Shown here piece by piece: positions 34,362 through 45,523 of a stretch of 64,000 nt of DNA (position 1 is its first letter; each line of letters starts with the position of its first letter). A program made the position numbers and the translations under genes. The notes under the pieces were generated by a model that was not told the origin of the DNA, did no database searches, and worked only from the letters and a program-made list of their open reading frames with translations. Source of the DNA: Simmondsia chinensis (lineage: Eukaryota > Streptophyta > Magnoliopsida > Caryophyllales > Simmondsiaceae); assembly GCA_018398585.1 (NCBI GenBank), contig JAGTTD010000002.1, positions 35,828,186-35,892,185 on the forward strand. Reading direction: 5' to 3'.

Positions 34362-34781
34362 GGTATGGAAGAGGACTAATTTTGTTGCCATTTTCTGATT
34401 TTCTAATGATTTCTGTATGATTTCGGTTTTATTTTCTAATTTCAGTATGATTAGTGTGATTTCGTGATATTGATCTGGTTTTGGTATATTTTTAGATTTT
34501 ATGAGTTCTTTCTGTTCATATTAGCCCTAATTTGTTGAGCCTAACATGGTCTTCTTTTGGTGGGATAGCAATTACTAACATTAACAATCAAATAAACCAT
34601 TATTTGAGAACAACAATTGGATTTTAATTTTATTTCCTTGAAACTGCGACGTTTTATGGTTCAATAGGGTAGGGCCGGTCCGGACAACTTTGAGGCTTGT
34701 AGCAAACTTTACAAATGGGACCCTTCATATGCCTTAATATTTTTCTTTATAACACAATACTAGTATAACAATTATAAAAGA

Positions 34782-35407
34782 AAGGGTTTTTTATGCCAAA
34801 GGTCCGTGAACTTTATCCATTGTGTTAATTTAGTCCTTGTACTTTTAATTGCGTCAAATTATTCCCTGTACAATTTAAAATGTGTCAATTTAATCTGCTA
34901 TTTCTCTACCTTTATTGGCCTAGCCTTGCCTTGCTTTTATACTTATTTGCTCTCTTGTTGATAGGCTGCCAGACTTTACTGACACTGACAAGCTTTTCAG
35001 GTTGGGGGTCATAGGAAACGTCCTCCTTTCTGGGCAGCCCCCGGAAGGGGGAAGGCTGCATATATCTACCCCCAGACCCTGCCTGTGCGGGAGCCCATTG
35101 AGGCACTGGGTGGTGGTGGTGGTTGTTTGTTGTTGTGAGAAAAAAATATGTTAAGTTTTTAATGAAATTTTTAATGGTTTGGCCACGAATTGGGTTAAAT
35201 TAAGTAAACATATGAATTTATAATAAGTTACTTGTATCTAACATAATTTTACAATTCAAAATTACGTCATTCACATAACTTAAATTGGACCAAAGAACTA
35301 AATTAACACATTTTAAATTATTTAGGAACTAAATTGACACAATTAAAAGTACAAGGACCAAATTGACACAGTGGGTAAAGTATAGGAACATTCGGCTTAA
35401 ATAAACC
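34782..35407. mobile_element. Foldback MITE with about 110-bp arms, hosting a retroposon tail
   Basis: The left arm (about 34782-34905: GGGTTTTTTATGCCAAAGGT .. TTAATTTAGTCCTTGTACTT) and the inverse of the right arm (about 35280-35407) agree over most of their length, e.g. AGTCCTTGTACTTTTAATTG against GGTCCTTGTACTTTTAATTG. Long arms suggest a Mutator-type or foldback element. A retroposon tail at about 34994-35136 lies inside. Confidence 0.65.
34994..35136 (+). mobile_element. Headless retroposon tail (copy J)
   Basis: Common tail only: GGTTGGGGGTCATAGGAAAC, GGGGGAAGGCTGCATATATC, GCGGGAGCCC, GGCACTGGG and an irregular TGG/TTG repeat end. No duplication found, so the start is approximate. Confidence 0.7.
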
Positions 35408-35592
35408 TAAAAAAATTTATCGTAAAACTCATTAATATTGATAATTGAGATTTAAAAAACTATAATTTCTAAAATATAGGGTCCCTAAAATTTAGAGACC
35501 CCTAAGCGGTTACTTGGGTTGCTTGAGGTTATGTCTACAGCCCTGCAACAAGGCCTGGTTTGGATTTTACTAGGACATGGTTTCGCTTTGAT

Positions 35593-35739
35593 TTTAGGCT
35601 GGGGGTCCTCGGAAACAGCCTCCTTTCAGGGTAGTCCCCTGAAGGGGGAGGGTTGCGTACATCTACCCTCCCCAGACCCTACTTTTACTGGAGCCCTTGG
35701 AGGCACTGGGTTTGTTGTTGTTGTTGTTGTTGTTGTTGT
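35593..35739 (+). mobile_element. Headless retroposon tail (copy K) with 16-bp TSD
   Basis: Starts TTTTAGGCTGGGGGTCCTCG, ends in about nine TTG units. Duplication ATGGTTTCGCTTTGAT (35577-35592) versus ATGGTTTCAGTTTGAT (35740-35755). Its sequence is closer to the LINE tail at 33620-33770 (GGCTGGGGGTCC, CATCTACCCTCCCCAGACCC) than to the SINE tails, so it is probably a 147-bp extreme 5' truncation of the LINE. Confidence 0.85.
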
Positions 35740-36009
35740 ATGGTTTCAGTTTGATAATGGGATTTCACTAGGGTATAGATTCAATTTGATTAGTCCGTTC
35801 AAACAATATTAAGTATTAGAGTAGCTTTGTCAATGTCCTTTTTGATAATTTGATAGGGGAAAAAAAAAAAAAACATTTTTTTTGAAATACTAGCCAAACA
35901 ATCATAATAGTAACGTAAGGGCTTCCTAGGTGATTTGGCCTAACAAAAACTGCTTCACTGTGGCAAAACATTTTACAAAGTACTTCTTTGAAAAGTGCTT
36001 CCAAATGGC

Positions 36010-36700
36010 TTGGTGATACATATTTTTGAGGATTCTGGAGTTGATTTAGTTTGGACTTCAGTTAATAGTTTAATTAAATTGACATATATATTTACTTGCA
36101 TGGTGCAAGGATGGAGAACTTCAGTGCACAATTTATTTTTGTCTAACAATATCGACACTTTGTTTACTTTGTCCGGAGAATTATGATTTCATTGAGGCGG
36201 GTTGATCATGAATTTTTCAGTTGATGATGGAGGTGGTGAGGGGTTGGTCCAGTTTGGTCAAAGTGGGAGGGTTTGTATTGAGTTTCAGAGTGCGAATGGT
36301 GTATTTTGTTTTCCGAGGGTGTTTGGTGTGGCGGTGCAAGGATGAGTAAGGTGGTGATGGTGACATGATAGAGATGCTTATGGTTCAACAAGGTAATGCT
36401 AGTATGGTGATGTGGGTGTTTCTGTAGGCATTTGCGATAGATTCTGTAAGCGGGTTTTATAGTATAATGTGTTATCCATTTGTAGCCATCAATAGACATC
36501 TGCTTATATGTGCCGTTTCTGCTAACTAGTGAGTATCTAGTTCCCCCTCCTCTTCTGCATATTTGTGTGTTGCATTGTCTTATTTTGCTTGCCTTTGTGC
36601 CGTGCCTTGCACGCGTAGGATTTTTAGGGTTGTGTTCAAATTGTGAAAAGAAGGGGCAGGTATGGAATACCTGCGCCAGAGCATATATGAGACAGATAAC
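36010..36700. other. No feature recognised
   Basis: AT-rich to GT-rich sequence within the possible ABCF 5'UTR intron. The short frames here show no family resemblance. Confidence 0.4.
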
Positions 36701-36709
36701 GAGGACTTG

Positions 36710-37163
36710 TAGGGGTGTATTTGAGCCGAGCCGAGCCCAGCCCAGCCCAAGCCTGCCAAGCTCGAGCCTTGGCTCGTTCGCTGAGCTCGGAAAGTTCTAG
36801 CTCAAGCTCGGTGAGTCAAAAGCTTAGGCTTGGCTCGGCTCGGCTCAATCTAAGCTCTGCGAGCATCAAATTAAGCTTGCAAAGCTCAATCTAGGATCGT
36901 TTGGGCTCGTTTAAGCTCAAGCTCGGCTCATTTAGACTCAAATTTGACTTTGTTGGGCATATTTAAGCAAATATATTATATTAAGAAAGGCTTGCTTAGG
37001 TTTGTTTAGGCTCGTGAGCCTACAAGCTCAAGCTTCACTAGGCTCGGGCTTAGCTCGATAAGCTAAAGGAGCAACCTTGGCTCTGCTTGAGCTCAAAGCA
37101 AGCCGAGCTTTTCAAGCTTTATATATGCCCTCGCGAGCTAATTCAGCTCATTCACACCCCCTA
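36710..37163. mobile_element. hAT-like MITE, GAGCC-rich family
   Basis: Begins TAGGGGTGTATTTGAGCC and ends CATTCACACCCCCTA. 8-bp flanks AGGACTTG (36702-36709) and GGGACTTG (37164-37171) differ at one base. Internal GGCTCGGCTCGGCTC-type repeats. Confidence 0.8.
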
Positions 37164-37171
37164 GGGACTTG

Positions 37172-38120
37172 CGGGTGCCTGTGGTTAGTGGAGTGGGTAT
37201 ATGGGTATGGTTATTCATTTAATACCCATGTTGGCTGATAGAGCAACTGGCAAGTACGAGTATGGGGAGGCACCCTGCCCCTTACCCGGTCTATCCTATT
37301 TCCATTCCTACTCTCAAAGCAAAAGAAGCATAGGCAATATGGACTAAAGGTCTATATGTCGAGATGAGCTTAGGACACCAACTGTGTCTCGTTTAAGTGC
37401 ATGCAATAGATGGCTGATGGTCAAACCTCATTTGTCCAGCGAAAGAAGGGACGAGGATGGTTTTTTTTTGTAATATGGAACGCCAGGCGAGCTCAATTGA
37501 CTCTAGGATCGGATTTGATGGCAATTTGCACCCCGGCGCTTTATTGAGCGGAAACATAATATCCATGTGCTTTGGAGAAATGTTGAGTAGCTGCGGGTGC
37601 AATAATTAGTTTTAAGTAACCTTGTGCTCAAAGAAAAAGAAATACCTAATCTGATAAAGATAATTTAACCTAAAAGACAATAGATCAAGTTGAATGAAAC
37701 AATAATCCTAGGAGCCACCTACTTCTAGTTAGGATACTACTAACATTTCCTAATAATATGAAATATTAAAAGTTACAATAATCATAGTTCTTTTTAAGTT
37801 TGTTGGGCAATTGTCCTCAAGTACAATTCAGCTGAGGATATTTAACAATTTGGCATTTTTGGTATGGTGAAAGCTATGGTACTGTATGTGTTCCAATGAA
37901 ATGTGCATATTGAGGTCGTTATGAACATCTTGTCACGTCATGCTACACAAGTTGAGCTTTTTAATTCAGTGATCACTGCTAAGTGTTGCAATTTTCCTCG
38001 TTAACTTTGGTTTCTGTATTTGTTTGTATCTTCGAATTGTATGAAATGTCTCTTGTATCGTATCTGAAATGCATCTGTTTTTCACCATTATACTGAATGG
38101 CTATAATATGCTTTTATATT
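37172..38120. other. No feature recognised
   Basis: Sequence upstream of the ABCF copy, AT-rich toward 38000, ending in a pyrimidine-rich splice-acceptor-like stretch at 38110-38122. No other gene seen. Confidence 0.4.
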
Positions 38121-38150
38121 CAGCCATTTGTTGACTTCATTGGCTGCGCA

Positions 38151-40284
38151 ATGGGGAAGAAGAAGTCTGATGAAGCCGGTACTAATATGAAGGCTCAAAC
38201 AAGTGGAAAAGACGGAAAGAAAGAGAAGCTTTCAGTTTCAGCTATGCTTGCTAGCATGGACGAAAAACCCGATAAAGCAAAGAAAACATCCATGTCTAGC
38301 AAGCCTAAACCCAAAGCCGCTCCTAAAGTGTCATCTTACACTGACGGGATTGATCTTCCCCCTTCTGATGGAGATGATGATGATTATGGTTCTGAATATG
38401 AGCAACAACTGAATGATGTCCAGAAACGTCGAGCTTTGGACCAGAGGACTGAGGCCAAGGCACTCGAGACTTCTATAACTGACAAGAAAAGAAAGACATG
38501 CTAGCTGCTCAGGTTGCCGAGCAGGTCAAACGGGAAGCGCTTAAGGATGATCGTGATGCTTTTAGTGTCGTTATTGGTAGCCGGATTCAGCCCTTGATGG
38601 TGGAGATGAAGCCGATGCTAACATCAAAGACATCACGATAGAAAACTTCTCGGTGTCAGCTCGAGGAAAAGAACTCCTGCAGAATGCATCACTAAAGATA
38701 TCCCATGGGAATAGATACGGTTTGGTCGGACCAAATGGTAAGGGGAAATCAACGCTTTTGAAGCTTCTGGCATGGAGAAAGGTTCCTGTACCTAAGAATA
38801 TCGATGTGCTTCTCGTTGAACAAGAAATAGTTGGCGATAACAGAACCGCACTTGAAGCTGTTGTTTCCGCTAACGAAGAACTGATGAAACTCCGAGAGGA
38901 GACTGCGTCTTTGCAAGATTCATCTGAAGAAGATGACGGTGGAGAGAGACTTGCTGAGGTGTATGAGCGGCTGCAGCTTTTGGGCTCCGATGCTGCTGAA
39001 GCTCAGGCATCAAAGATTCTTGCTGGGTTAGGATTCACCAAGGATATGCAGAGCCGCCCCACCGTGTTGTTTAGTGGTGGATGGAGAATGAGAATCTCAT
39101 TGGCTCGGGCGCTTTTTATGCAACCGACACTTCTGCTTCTAGATGAACCCACAAATCATCTAGACCTAAGAGCTGTTCTTTGGTTAGAAGAGTATTTATG
39201 CCGTTGGAAGAAGACACTCATTGTCGTCTCTCATGACCGAGACTTCCTCAATACCGTTTGCAATGAAATTATCCATCTTCATGACATGAAGCTCCACATG
39301 TACCGAGGAAACTTTGATGATTTTGAAACCGGGTATGAATAACGGCGCAAGGAAATGAACAAGAAGTTCGAAGTCTACGACAAACAACTCAGAGCTGCAA
39401 AAAGGTCAGGTAATCAAACCCAGCAGCAGAAAGTCAAGAAACGAGCAAAGTTCGTTGCTGCCAAAGAAGCCTCAAAAAGTAAATCAAAAGGTAAAATTGT
39501 TGATGACGACGAACCATTGCCAGAGGCTCCAAGAAAATGGAGAGATTACACAGTAGAGTTCCACTTCCCAGAGCCTACAGAGCTCACCCCACCTCTCCTT
39601 CAGCTCATTGAGGTCAGCTTCAGTTACCCAAACCGACCCGACTTCAAGCTATCGAATGTTGATGTGGGTATTGACATAGGAACCCGTGTAGCCATCATAG
39701 GGCCCAATGGCGTCGGGAAATCTACTCTACTTAACCTCCTTGCCGGTGACTTATCTCCTACCCATGGCGAGGTTAGGAGGAGTCAGAAGCTGAGAATCGG
39801 AAGATACTCCCAACACTTCATTGATCTCTTAACAATGGATGAAACCCCGGTTCAGTACCTCCTCTGTCTGCATCCAGAACAAGAAGGGATGAGCAAGCAA
39901 GAGGCTGTAAGAGCGAAGCTCGGGAAATTCGGGCTCCCCAGTCATAACCATCTGACACCTATAGCAAAACTATCTGGAGGGCAGAAAGCGCGAGTTGTAT
40001 TCACTTCAATATCGATGTCAAAACCACATATTTTGTTGTTAGATGAGCCAACGAACCACTTGGATATGCAGAGCATTGATGCTTTGGCTGACACGCTTGA
40101 CGAGTTCACCCGTGGGGTGGTGCTGGTTAGCTATGATTCGCGGTTGATTTCTCGGGTTTGCGAGGATGAAGAGAGGAGTCAGATATGGGTGGTTGAAGAT
40201 GGAAGTGTGAGGACATTCCCAGGAACATTTGAAGAGTACAAAGAGGAGTTACAGAGAGAGATCAAGGCTGAAGTTGATGATTGA
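38151..40284 (+). pseudogene. ABC transporter F family member 4-like (GCN4 type) pseudogene, intronless
   Basis: Family members are soluble twin-ATPase proteins linked to translation control, not membrane transporters. The copy runs from MGKKKSDEAG to the end EIKAEVDD, covering the whole protein (about 710 codons). NBD1: GPNGKGKST, FSGGWRMRIS, LLLLDEPTNHLD, VVSHDRDF. NBD2: GPNGVGKST, LSGGQKARV, ILLLDEPTNHLD. Damage: a frame shift near 38485 (about 10 bases short in a Lys/Glu/Arg-rich stretch, giving stop 38502-38504), a second -1 shift near 38585, a TAA at 39340-39342 where the family has Gln (tyE-Q-RRKEMN), and the NBD2 H-loop reads LVSYDSRL, with Tyr instead of the catalytic His. The last two are compatible with C-to-T changes. 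The 5' leader seems to keep a splice acceptor, so it may be a decayed gene copy rather than a processed one. Sequencing error is a weaker alternative because four independent lesions are needed. Confidence 0.88.
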
Positions 40285-40557
40285 GTTTAATGTTATACGA
40301 CGCTGTTGTATTGTAAGATTTTGCCTCTATCTTCGCTTTTGTTTTTTAAAGGGTTTTTTTTTTTTTACTTAGAATCGCCTTCAAAAATAGTCATTTTTTA
40401 CTTAATTGAAGCAACATTTCAAATTTTCAGAAAACTGCCTTCGAAAGTTTAAACATTTTAATCAATCACCTACGTTCTCGCCATTAGTATTCCGTTTGGA
40501 TTATACGTGTGATTTTGCTTGTGTTATATATAAAATCTAGAAAATATAACATACGTT
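40285..40557. other. 3' flank of the ABCF copy
   Basis: AT-rich; contains a T run at 40357-40366. Nothing else recognised. Confidence 0.4.
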
Positions 40558-40640
40558 GGTTCTAGCTCAGTTGATATAGCATTATACTGCGTGGCTCTGT
40601 GTGCAAGTTTGAAGCTCTGAGCACACAAGCGTGTAGTGAG
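40558..40640 (+). mobile_element. tRNA-like SINE head
   Basis: GGTTCTAGCTCAGTTGATAT resembles a tRNA 5' end and A box, and GTGCAAGTTTGAAGCTCTGA, about 45 bases on, resembles a decayed B box. There is no complementary acceptor stem, so it is not a tRNA gene. It is probably the head of a tRNA-derived SINE whose tail I cannot define. Confidence 0.4.
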
Positions 40641-41213
40641 ATTGAACTCGCATATAGAGATCATATAGAGACCACTAAGAGTATATTGCTTTACCAAGTG
40701 AGCTTATACCAACATTTAGTTTATATCCCTGCTCTTTATATAAGAAAATATAAATTTACACGTGTAGCCTTAGTGAGAAACTAATGGCGTCAATGCGGTG
40801 GCTAATCAGAAAATTTTAGACTTTTGAAGATGATTTTTTAAAAAATTAAAATGTTGTGATAGTTGAGTGACAACTAACTACTTTTAAAGGTTAATTTTCT
40901 TTTTTATTTTTATTTTTTTGTAAAAAGCTCTTCTTTATAATTTATATATTTGTTCTGAGATGAGAGTGTTGATGTTGAGTTTATGAAAACATAATGGCGA
41001 AGCGTCTTGTTTTTATAACACATTTTGTTGTCTTTGCAAGAAACCTAAGCATTCCTTTAACGTGACAGCCAATCTGCAAATTGTGACACTAATTTCTGGA
41101 TGTAAGGCTCAATATCATGAGTTCATTTTTTTCATTTGTTTAAAATAGTTTCTAATGTTTATATGTTTGTTTAAATTGATTCTTTTCTTTTCTTTTTCTT
41201 TTTTTTGGGTTTG
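40641..41213. other. No feature recognised
   Basis: AT-rich intergenic DNA between two small mobile elements. Confidence 0.35.
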
Positions 41214-41221
41214 TTCAAACC

Positions 41222-41367
41222 TAGGGGTGTACACAAGCCTGAGCCTAGCACCCCCTGTTCGAACTCGAGTTTGATAAGTTATTGAGCTCTTATAATGAAC
41301 ACGAACGAGCCCTAAACGATTTCGAACATGAGTAGTCCGTCGAGCGCTTGATTTTTTTACACCCCTA
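41222..41367. mobile_element. Short hAT-like MITE with perfect 8-bp TSD
   Basis: Begins TAGGGGTGTACACAAGCC, ends TTTTTTACACCCCTA, flanked by TTCAAACC at 41214-41221 and 41368-41375. At 146 bp it is an internally deleted member of the family at 16664 and 36710. Confidence 0.88.
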
Positions 41368-41715
41368 TTCAAACCTACAGAGAAGCAAAATAACAAGAAA
41401 ACACTTTCTCGAGTTTTTTAGTCATGTAGTCAATATGTAAAAAGCGTTTTTAAATGACAGTAGATTTCATATTTTGCTTTCAGAGATAAGCATAAACATA
41501 AACTTATTTCTTACTCTTAATTTTAAAGAGCTTAATCTTAAAAGAATAATTCTAGAAAGTTGCCAATTTTGACCAAATAAATGTCACTAAGAAAGCCAAG
41601 GGGCAAAATAAAACAAATCAAGAATCCATAAGTTGAGCATGAAAGTGAAATTTTCAATTTTGACTTGGATTTAGTTCAAAGAGATGACATATAGGTATTA
41701 AGATCTACCTATAAA

Positions 41716-41838
41716 TAATATCAACAATAATAATTCAGTACCTTAAAGAGATTTCTGTCAGAATAGGGTTTAAGGATGGTAAGATTAAGATATACGCAGC
41801 TTATTCCTACAGCAGGCTAAGATCCCTATAAAGTCATT
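41716..41838 (-). mobile_element. Degenerate retroposon tail (copy Q)
   Basis: On - it still shows a CTGCGTATATCTTAATCTTA-type segment and ends in TTATTATTGTTGATA, matching the tail layout only weakly. An old copy. Confidence 0.35.
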
Positions 41839-42172
41839 AGAAAAAGCGCTAAACTAATTTTTTTTTTTTCTTTTTCACAAGTCTAACGTTCATTTTATTA
41901 CTAAATTTACGTATAAACTATTTAAAAGGAAGAGATGAAGAAAAGTCAGAGATTGATTAAGCAATACCTAGGATGAGCGTTAAATAAAATTATTTTAGTT
42001 TATAATTTTTGTAAAACAATTTTTTGGTCTAAAATATTACATATATTTAATAAAATAGCTTAAATAATGATGTTAAATGGTGTAAAACTTGTTATTATGT
42101 ATCGGCAAACCCACTATACCTTCTCTATTCCCCACGTCCCACAACTGAACCACACTACTGTGACACTTCTAA

Positions 42173-42416
42173 AGCAACATTCACAGTGCCCCAAGGACTC
42201 CCGTCTAAGCAGGGTCCGGGGGGTGAATGTACGCAGCCTTCGCCCTTCAGGGTGCTACCCTGAAGAGAGGTTGCTTCCGAGAACCCTCAACCTGAGGGGT
42301 GCAACACGAGGATTTCCCAGGAAGTCACCCATCCAGGTACTACTCTCGCCCAAGCATGTTTAACTTTGAAGTTTTAATGGGATCCGGTGCTTGTGTGTTG
42401 GTACCCTCTTAGGTAT
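42173..42416 (-). mobile_element. 5S rRNA-headed SINE (copy L)
   Basis: On -: GAGGGTACCAACACACAAGC, ACCGGATCCCATTAAAACTT, AAGTTAAACATGCTTGGGCG, GGGTGACTTCCTGGGAAATC, CTCGTGTTGCACCCCTCAGG, then the common tail ending GGGGCACTGTG with weak TTG repeats. Perfect 14-bp duplication TGTGACACTTCTAA (42159-42172 and 42417-42430). The 5S head runs to its last bases (CTCGTGTTGC). Confidence 0.92.
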
Positions 42417-42453
42417 TGTGACACTTCTAAGATAGATATTTTACGCTTTAGAT

Positions 42454-42990
42454 TAGACCTGGCAAAATCTGACACAACACGATAACACAACACGAAAAAG
42501 ACACGAAGATAGCGGGTTTGGGTTGGGTTTTTTGAAGCCCGGTTGAATTTGGTTCGACCCATTTAATCCGTTGAGGTATTTGGGTTGAATTTAGATTTGA
42601 CCCATTTAACTTATTTTCAACCCGCTTAACCTGTTTATAATTATGTTAGGTATTTGAATGGTCCATTATTGTTATTATATATGATTTTGAGTAACCTATT
42701 CCATATAAAATAATTTAAATATATTTAGTAATGCTAATTTGACAGTTTATTATAAATATATCATGTATTTATTGCTAGTATCAACCATTAGGTGTATTAT
42801 TAACATATTTGTAAGTTAGAAAAACGTATTTACTGGAAAAAAATATACCGATATAATTAAATGGGTTACCCGTTTAATAATCGAATTAGGTCAAGATTGA
42901 GGGTTCCTAACCCGTATAATAAATGGGTCAGTTTTGGGTTAACTTCGTTTCTAAGACCTTTCGCATAACACAACACATTTGTCACCCTTA
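42454..42990. mobile_element. hAT-like MITE, SINE-free sister of the 29168 copy
   Basis: Begins TAGACCTGGCAAAATCTGAC and ends ACATTTGTCACCCTTA. It is the inverse of 29168-29996 over its length except for the 5S-SINE, e.g. shared ATTTGAATGGTCCATTATTG and its inverse. Flanking 8-mers do not match clearly. Confidence 0.75.
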
Positions 42991-43058
42991 CACCAAGGAA
43001 TATCTAGGTAAAATTGGAGATAGAATAAATATAACAAAGGGAGGCGAAGCATCAGCAA

Positions 43059-43130
43059 TCCGTTGTAGTCTAGCTGGTTAGGATACTCGGCTCTCACCCG
43101 AGAGACCCGGGTTCGAGTCCCGGCAACGGA
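43059..43130 (+). tRNA. tRNA-Glu (CUC)
   Basis: 72-nt cloverleaf without intron. The acceptor stem 5' strand TCCGTTG pairs with CAACGGA. D arm GTCTAGCTGGTTAGGATAC (A box). The anticodon stem-loop CTCGG-CTCTCAC-CCGAG has anticodon CTC at 43093-43095. T arm CCGGGTTCGAGTCCCGG (B box). A TTTTTT Pol III terminator follows at 43140-43145, and CAA, typical of plant tRNA starts, lies at 43056-43058. Confidence 0.97.
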
Positions 43131-43139
43131 AACCCCTGC

Positions 43140-43145
43140 TTTTTT
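43140..43145 (+). terminator. Pol III terminator of tRNA-Glu
   Basis: Six T residues 10 bp after the tRNA 3' end, with a second T run at 43151-43157 as backup. Confidence 0.8.
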
Positions 43146-43275
43146 CAACATTTTTTTGGCATTTTTGCACAATGTAAAGCGCGTTATAAATATTGGACGT
43201 ACAATTTTTATGGTTAATGTTGGATGTTATCAAATGTCATAAAAAATTAGATAATATGTAAAAGACTTACGTATA

Positions 43276-43467
43276 CAACAACAACAATCACAGTGCCTCA
43301 AGGGCTCTCGCAAAAGCGGGGTCTGCGAAGGGTAAATGTACACAGCCTTCACCCTTCAGGGTGTGAAGCTGAAGAGAAGCTGTTTTCGAGGACCCCCAAC
43401 CTGAGAGGAAAGTCTTCGTCGCCTCATGGAGACTTGTGAGCAATGAGTTGTGAGTAATATGTCATAA
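43276..43467 (-). mobile_element. Retroposon with the common tail but a different head (copy M)
   Basis: Flanked by AAAAGACTTACGTATA (43260-43275) and AAAAGACTTACATATA (43468-43483), one mismatch in 16. On - the 3' 125 bases are the common tail (CAGGTTGGGGGTCCTCGAAA .. GCACTGTGATTG and TTG repeats). The first about 66 bases (CTCACAACTCATTGCTCACA, AAGTCTCCATGAGGCGACGA) are not 5S and match nothing else in the window. Likely a template-switch chimera or a third head type. Confidence 0.85.
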
Positions 43468-43982
43468 AAAAGACTTACATATAGATAAACAGATATATAA
43501 TATATGTATATATATAAAGCAGTGAATTTACGTGCGAGCCACATCTGACAAACCGTGGCAAAATATTATATATTATAATATGACTCATGTTTTGATATTT
43601 TGCCCTATAAATTGGGGTCATGCACATTATTTGTAGACAAGAAGAATTTGAGCATATTTGAGGAAAAGAAAAACTTTATCTGGTTCTTAAGTTTTAAAAT
43701 AAAATACTTGCTATCTTTTTTAATTATATTTGAATTTGTATTTTTTTTTTCTGATGAGTATAATATGTATCTAGTTTTATAACAATACTGTCTTAGACTA
43801 AAAATCTAATTTTGATGAAGCTCCTTAGATTATATGGGTTCAATTTTTCACATCATGCCCCAATTTTTGTCCAGTTTTGATGTTGCACTTTTTAGTGTCT
43901 TATTTGCGTTTGCAATGCCAAGTTTGTTTCGATGGAAACTGTTTCATATCTCAATTCAATTATTTTTCTCCATAATTTATAG

Positions 43983-44045
43983 CAACAACAACAATAAACC
44001 CAGTGCCTCCAAGAGCTCCCGCAAAAGCAGGGTCTGGGAGGGGAT
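43983..44045 (-). mobile_element. Very short retroposon tail (copy N)
   Basis: On -: CCCAGACCCTGCTTTTGCGG, GAGCTCTTGGAGGCACTGGG and TTG repeats. Possible short duplication ATAATTTATAG / ATAATTTCGTAG. About 60 bp. Confidence 0.65.
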
Positions 44046-44759
44046 AATTTCGTAGCGATAACTATAAATATAAAAAATATTTTTCTCTGTTGAGAGGAAC
44101 TTAGCTTCCCCTCAACGAAAGAGAACATTTTCATTCATAAAGGGAAAAATATTTTTCTTCATAATTTCATGTCATATGTCTCACTTTAATCTCAACTTAG
44201 TCAAGTGTAAACTTTATATAAATTTATATAATTGAATAATTTTTTTAGCCAGAGAGATAAAAATGGTTAAGAATATTTTTTTTGATTAAAAATATTTTAA
44301 AGAAAAATTTAGCATATGAAAGACATTCTCCGTCGAACCAAATGGAGCTAAGGGGAATTTAGTGGATCAATCGCGCTACGAACTAAAAGCGTAAGAACAA
44401 TGAGCATTTAATTGCACGTATCCTCACCCGAAATTTTTGTCCATTTTTGCTCTTGCACTTTTTGGTATATTATTTAGTGTTTGCAATGCCATACTCATTT
44501 TGAATATTAAAGGTGTCTTTGAGGGGAACTTATTTCATCGATTGTGCTTCCAGATTACCTAAAAGAATAACAACGACGATCATTGCATCGATCTTCACCT
44601 AAAAGTTGTCCATTTTTGCTCTTGCACTTTTTATTATGTCATTTATGTCTAAAATGCAAGCCCTTCTAAATAATAGAGGTGCTTTTGAAGGGAAATTATT
44701 TGACTGAGAATAATATATGGGCGAGCATTCAATTACGTGCTTTCTGACTCCAAATTTGG
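44046..44759. other. Intergenic, weak internal repetition
   Basis: The phrase TTTTGCTCTTGCACTTTTT recurs near 44446 and 44615, each with GCAATGCCA or AAATGCAAG nearby; a related phrase is at 43885. This may be an old tandem duplication of about 170-500 bp. No gene recognised. Confidence 0.4.
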
Positions 44760-45492
44760 ACTATAGAGTGGGAATGCTTTTCCTGTAGTAGAGCCTGCTT
44801 GATATTGCTGTGAAAAAATTGTTCTGTTGAAAAGCATTTTTGGTGAAAACATTTTTGTAAAAACTATTGTTTCAAAACAACAGTTTATGTTAAGCACGTG
44901 TGAAAAAAAATTTATGGTAGTACTATTTGTATTTGGCCAAGGTTTAAGAAAAGTGCCTTTTCTATGACATTATCAGAAAAGACATTAATATAAATCTTTC
45001 ATAATAAAAAAAAATAACCTAAAAATTATTCTAAATATTTAATTTATTTTAAATAGTTATTTTTTTAATATCTGAAATATTTTCTAAAATATAAAATATT
45101 ATAAAAATAATTTAAAATACTTTTTTAGTATTTTAAAATACTTTAGAATGATTTTTAAATATTTGAATTTTTTCTAAAAAATTTAAAATATTTTTCAATA
45201 TTCAAAATTTTTTAAATATCTTAAATATATTATTAAATACAACTTTTTTTTTTTTTTACATATTTACTATATTTTTGATGTATAAAAAATTTTTAAAATA
45301 TATTTCTAAGTATAAAAAATATATTGCCAAACTTTTGAATACATTCAATAAGTTTTCTCAATTATTTAATTTTTGCTTCTACCTCTATTTAAAAAAAGAA
45401 GCGCCAAATTTTTGCTTTCTTAAAAACAAAAAAAACAACTTCCACTTGTAATAAAAAATACTTTTCGATTTTGACCAAACACCCAAAATTTT

Positions 45493-45523
<31 letters not shown>

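Noticed and set aside
38653..39342. Separate ABC genes for the pieces 38151-38504, 38653-39342 and 39355-40284
   Set aside because: They are consecutive parts of one ABCF protein divided by frameshifts and a stop.
40558..40640. tRNA gene
   Set aside because: A-box-like start but no acceptor stem pairing and a decayed B box; more likely a SINE head.
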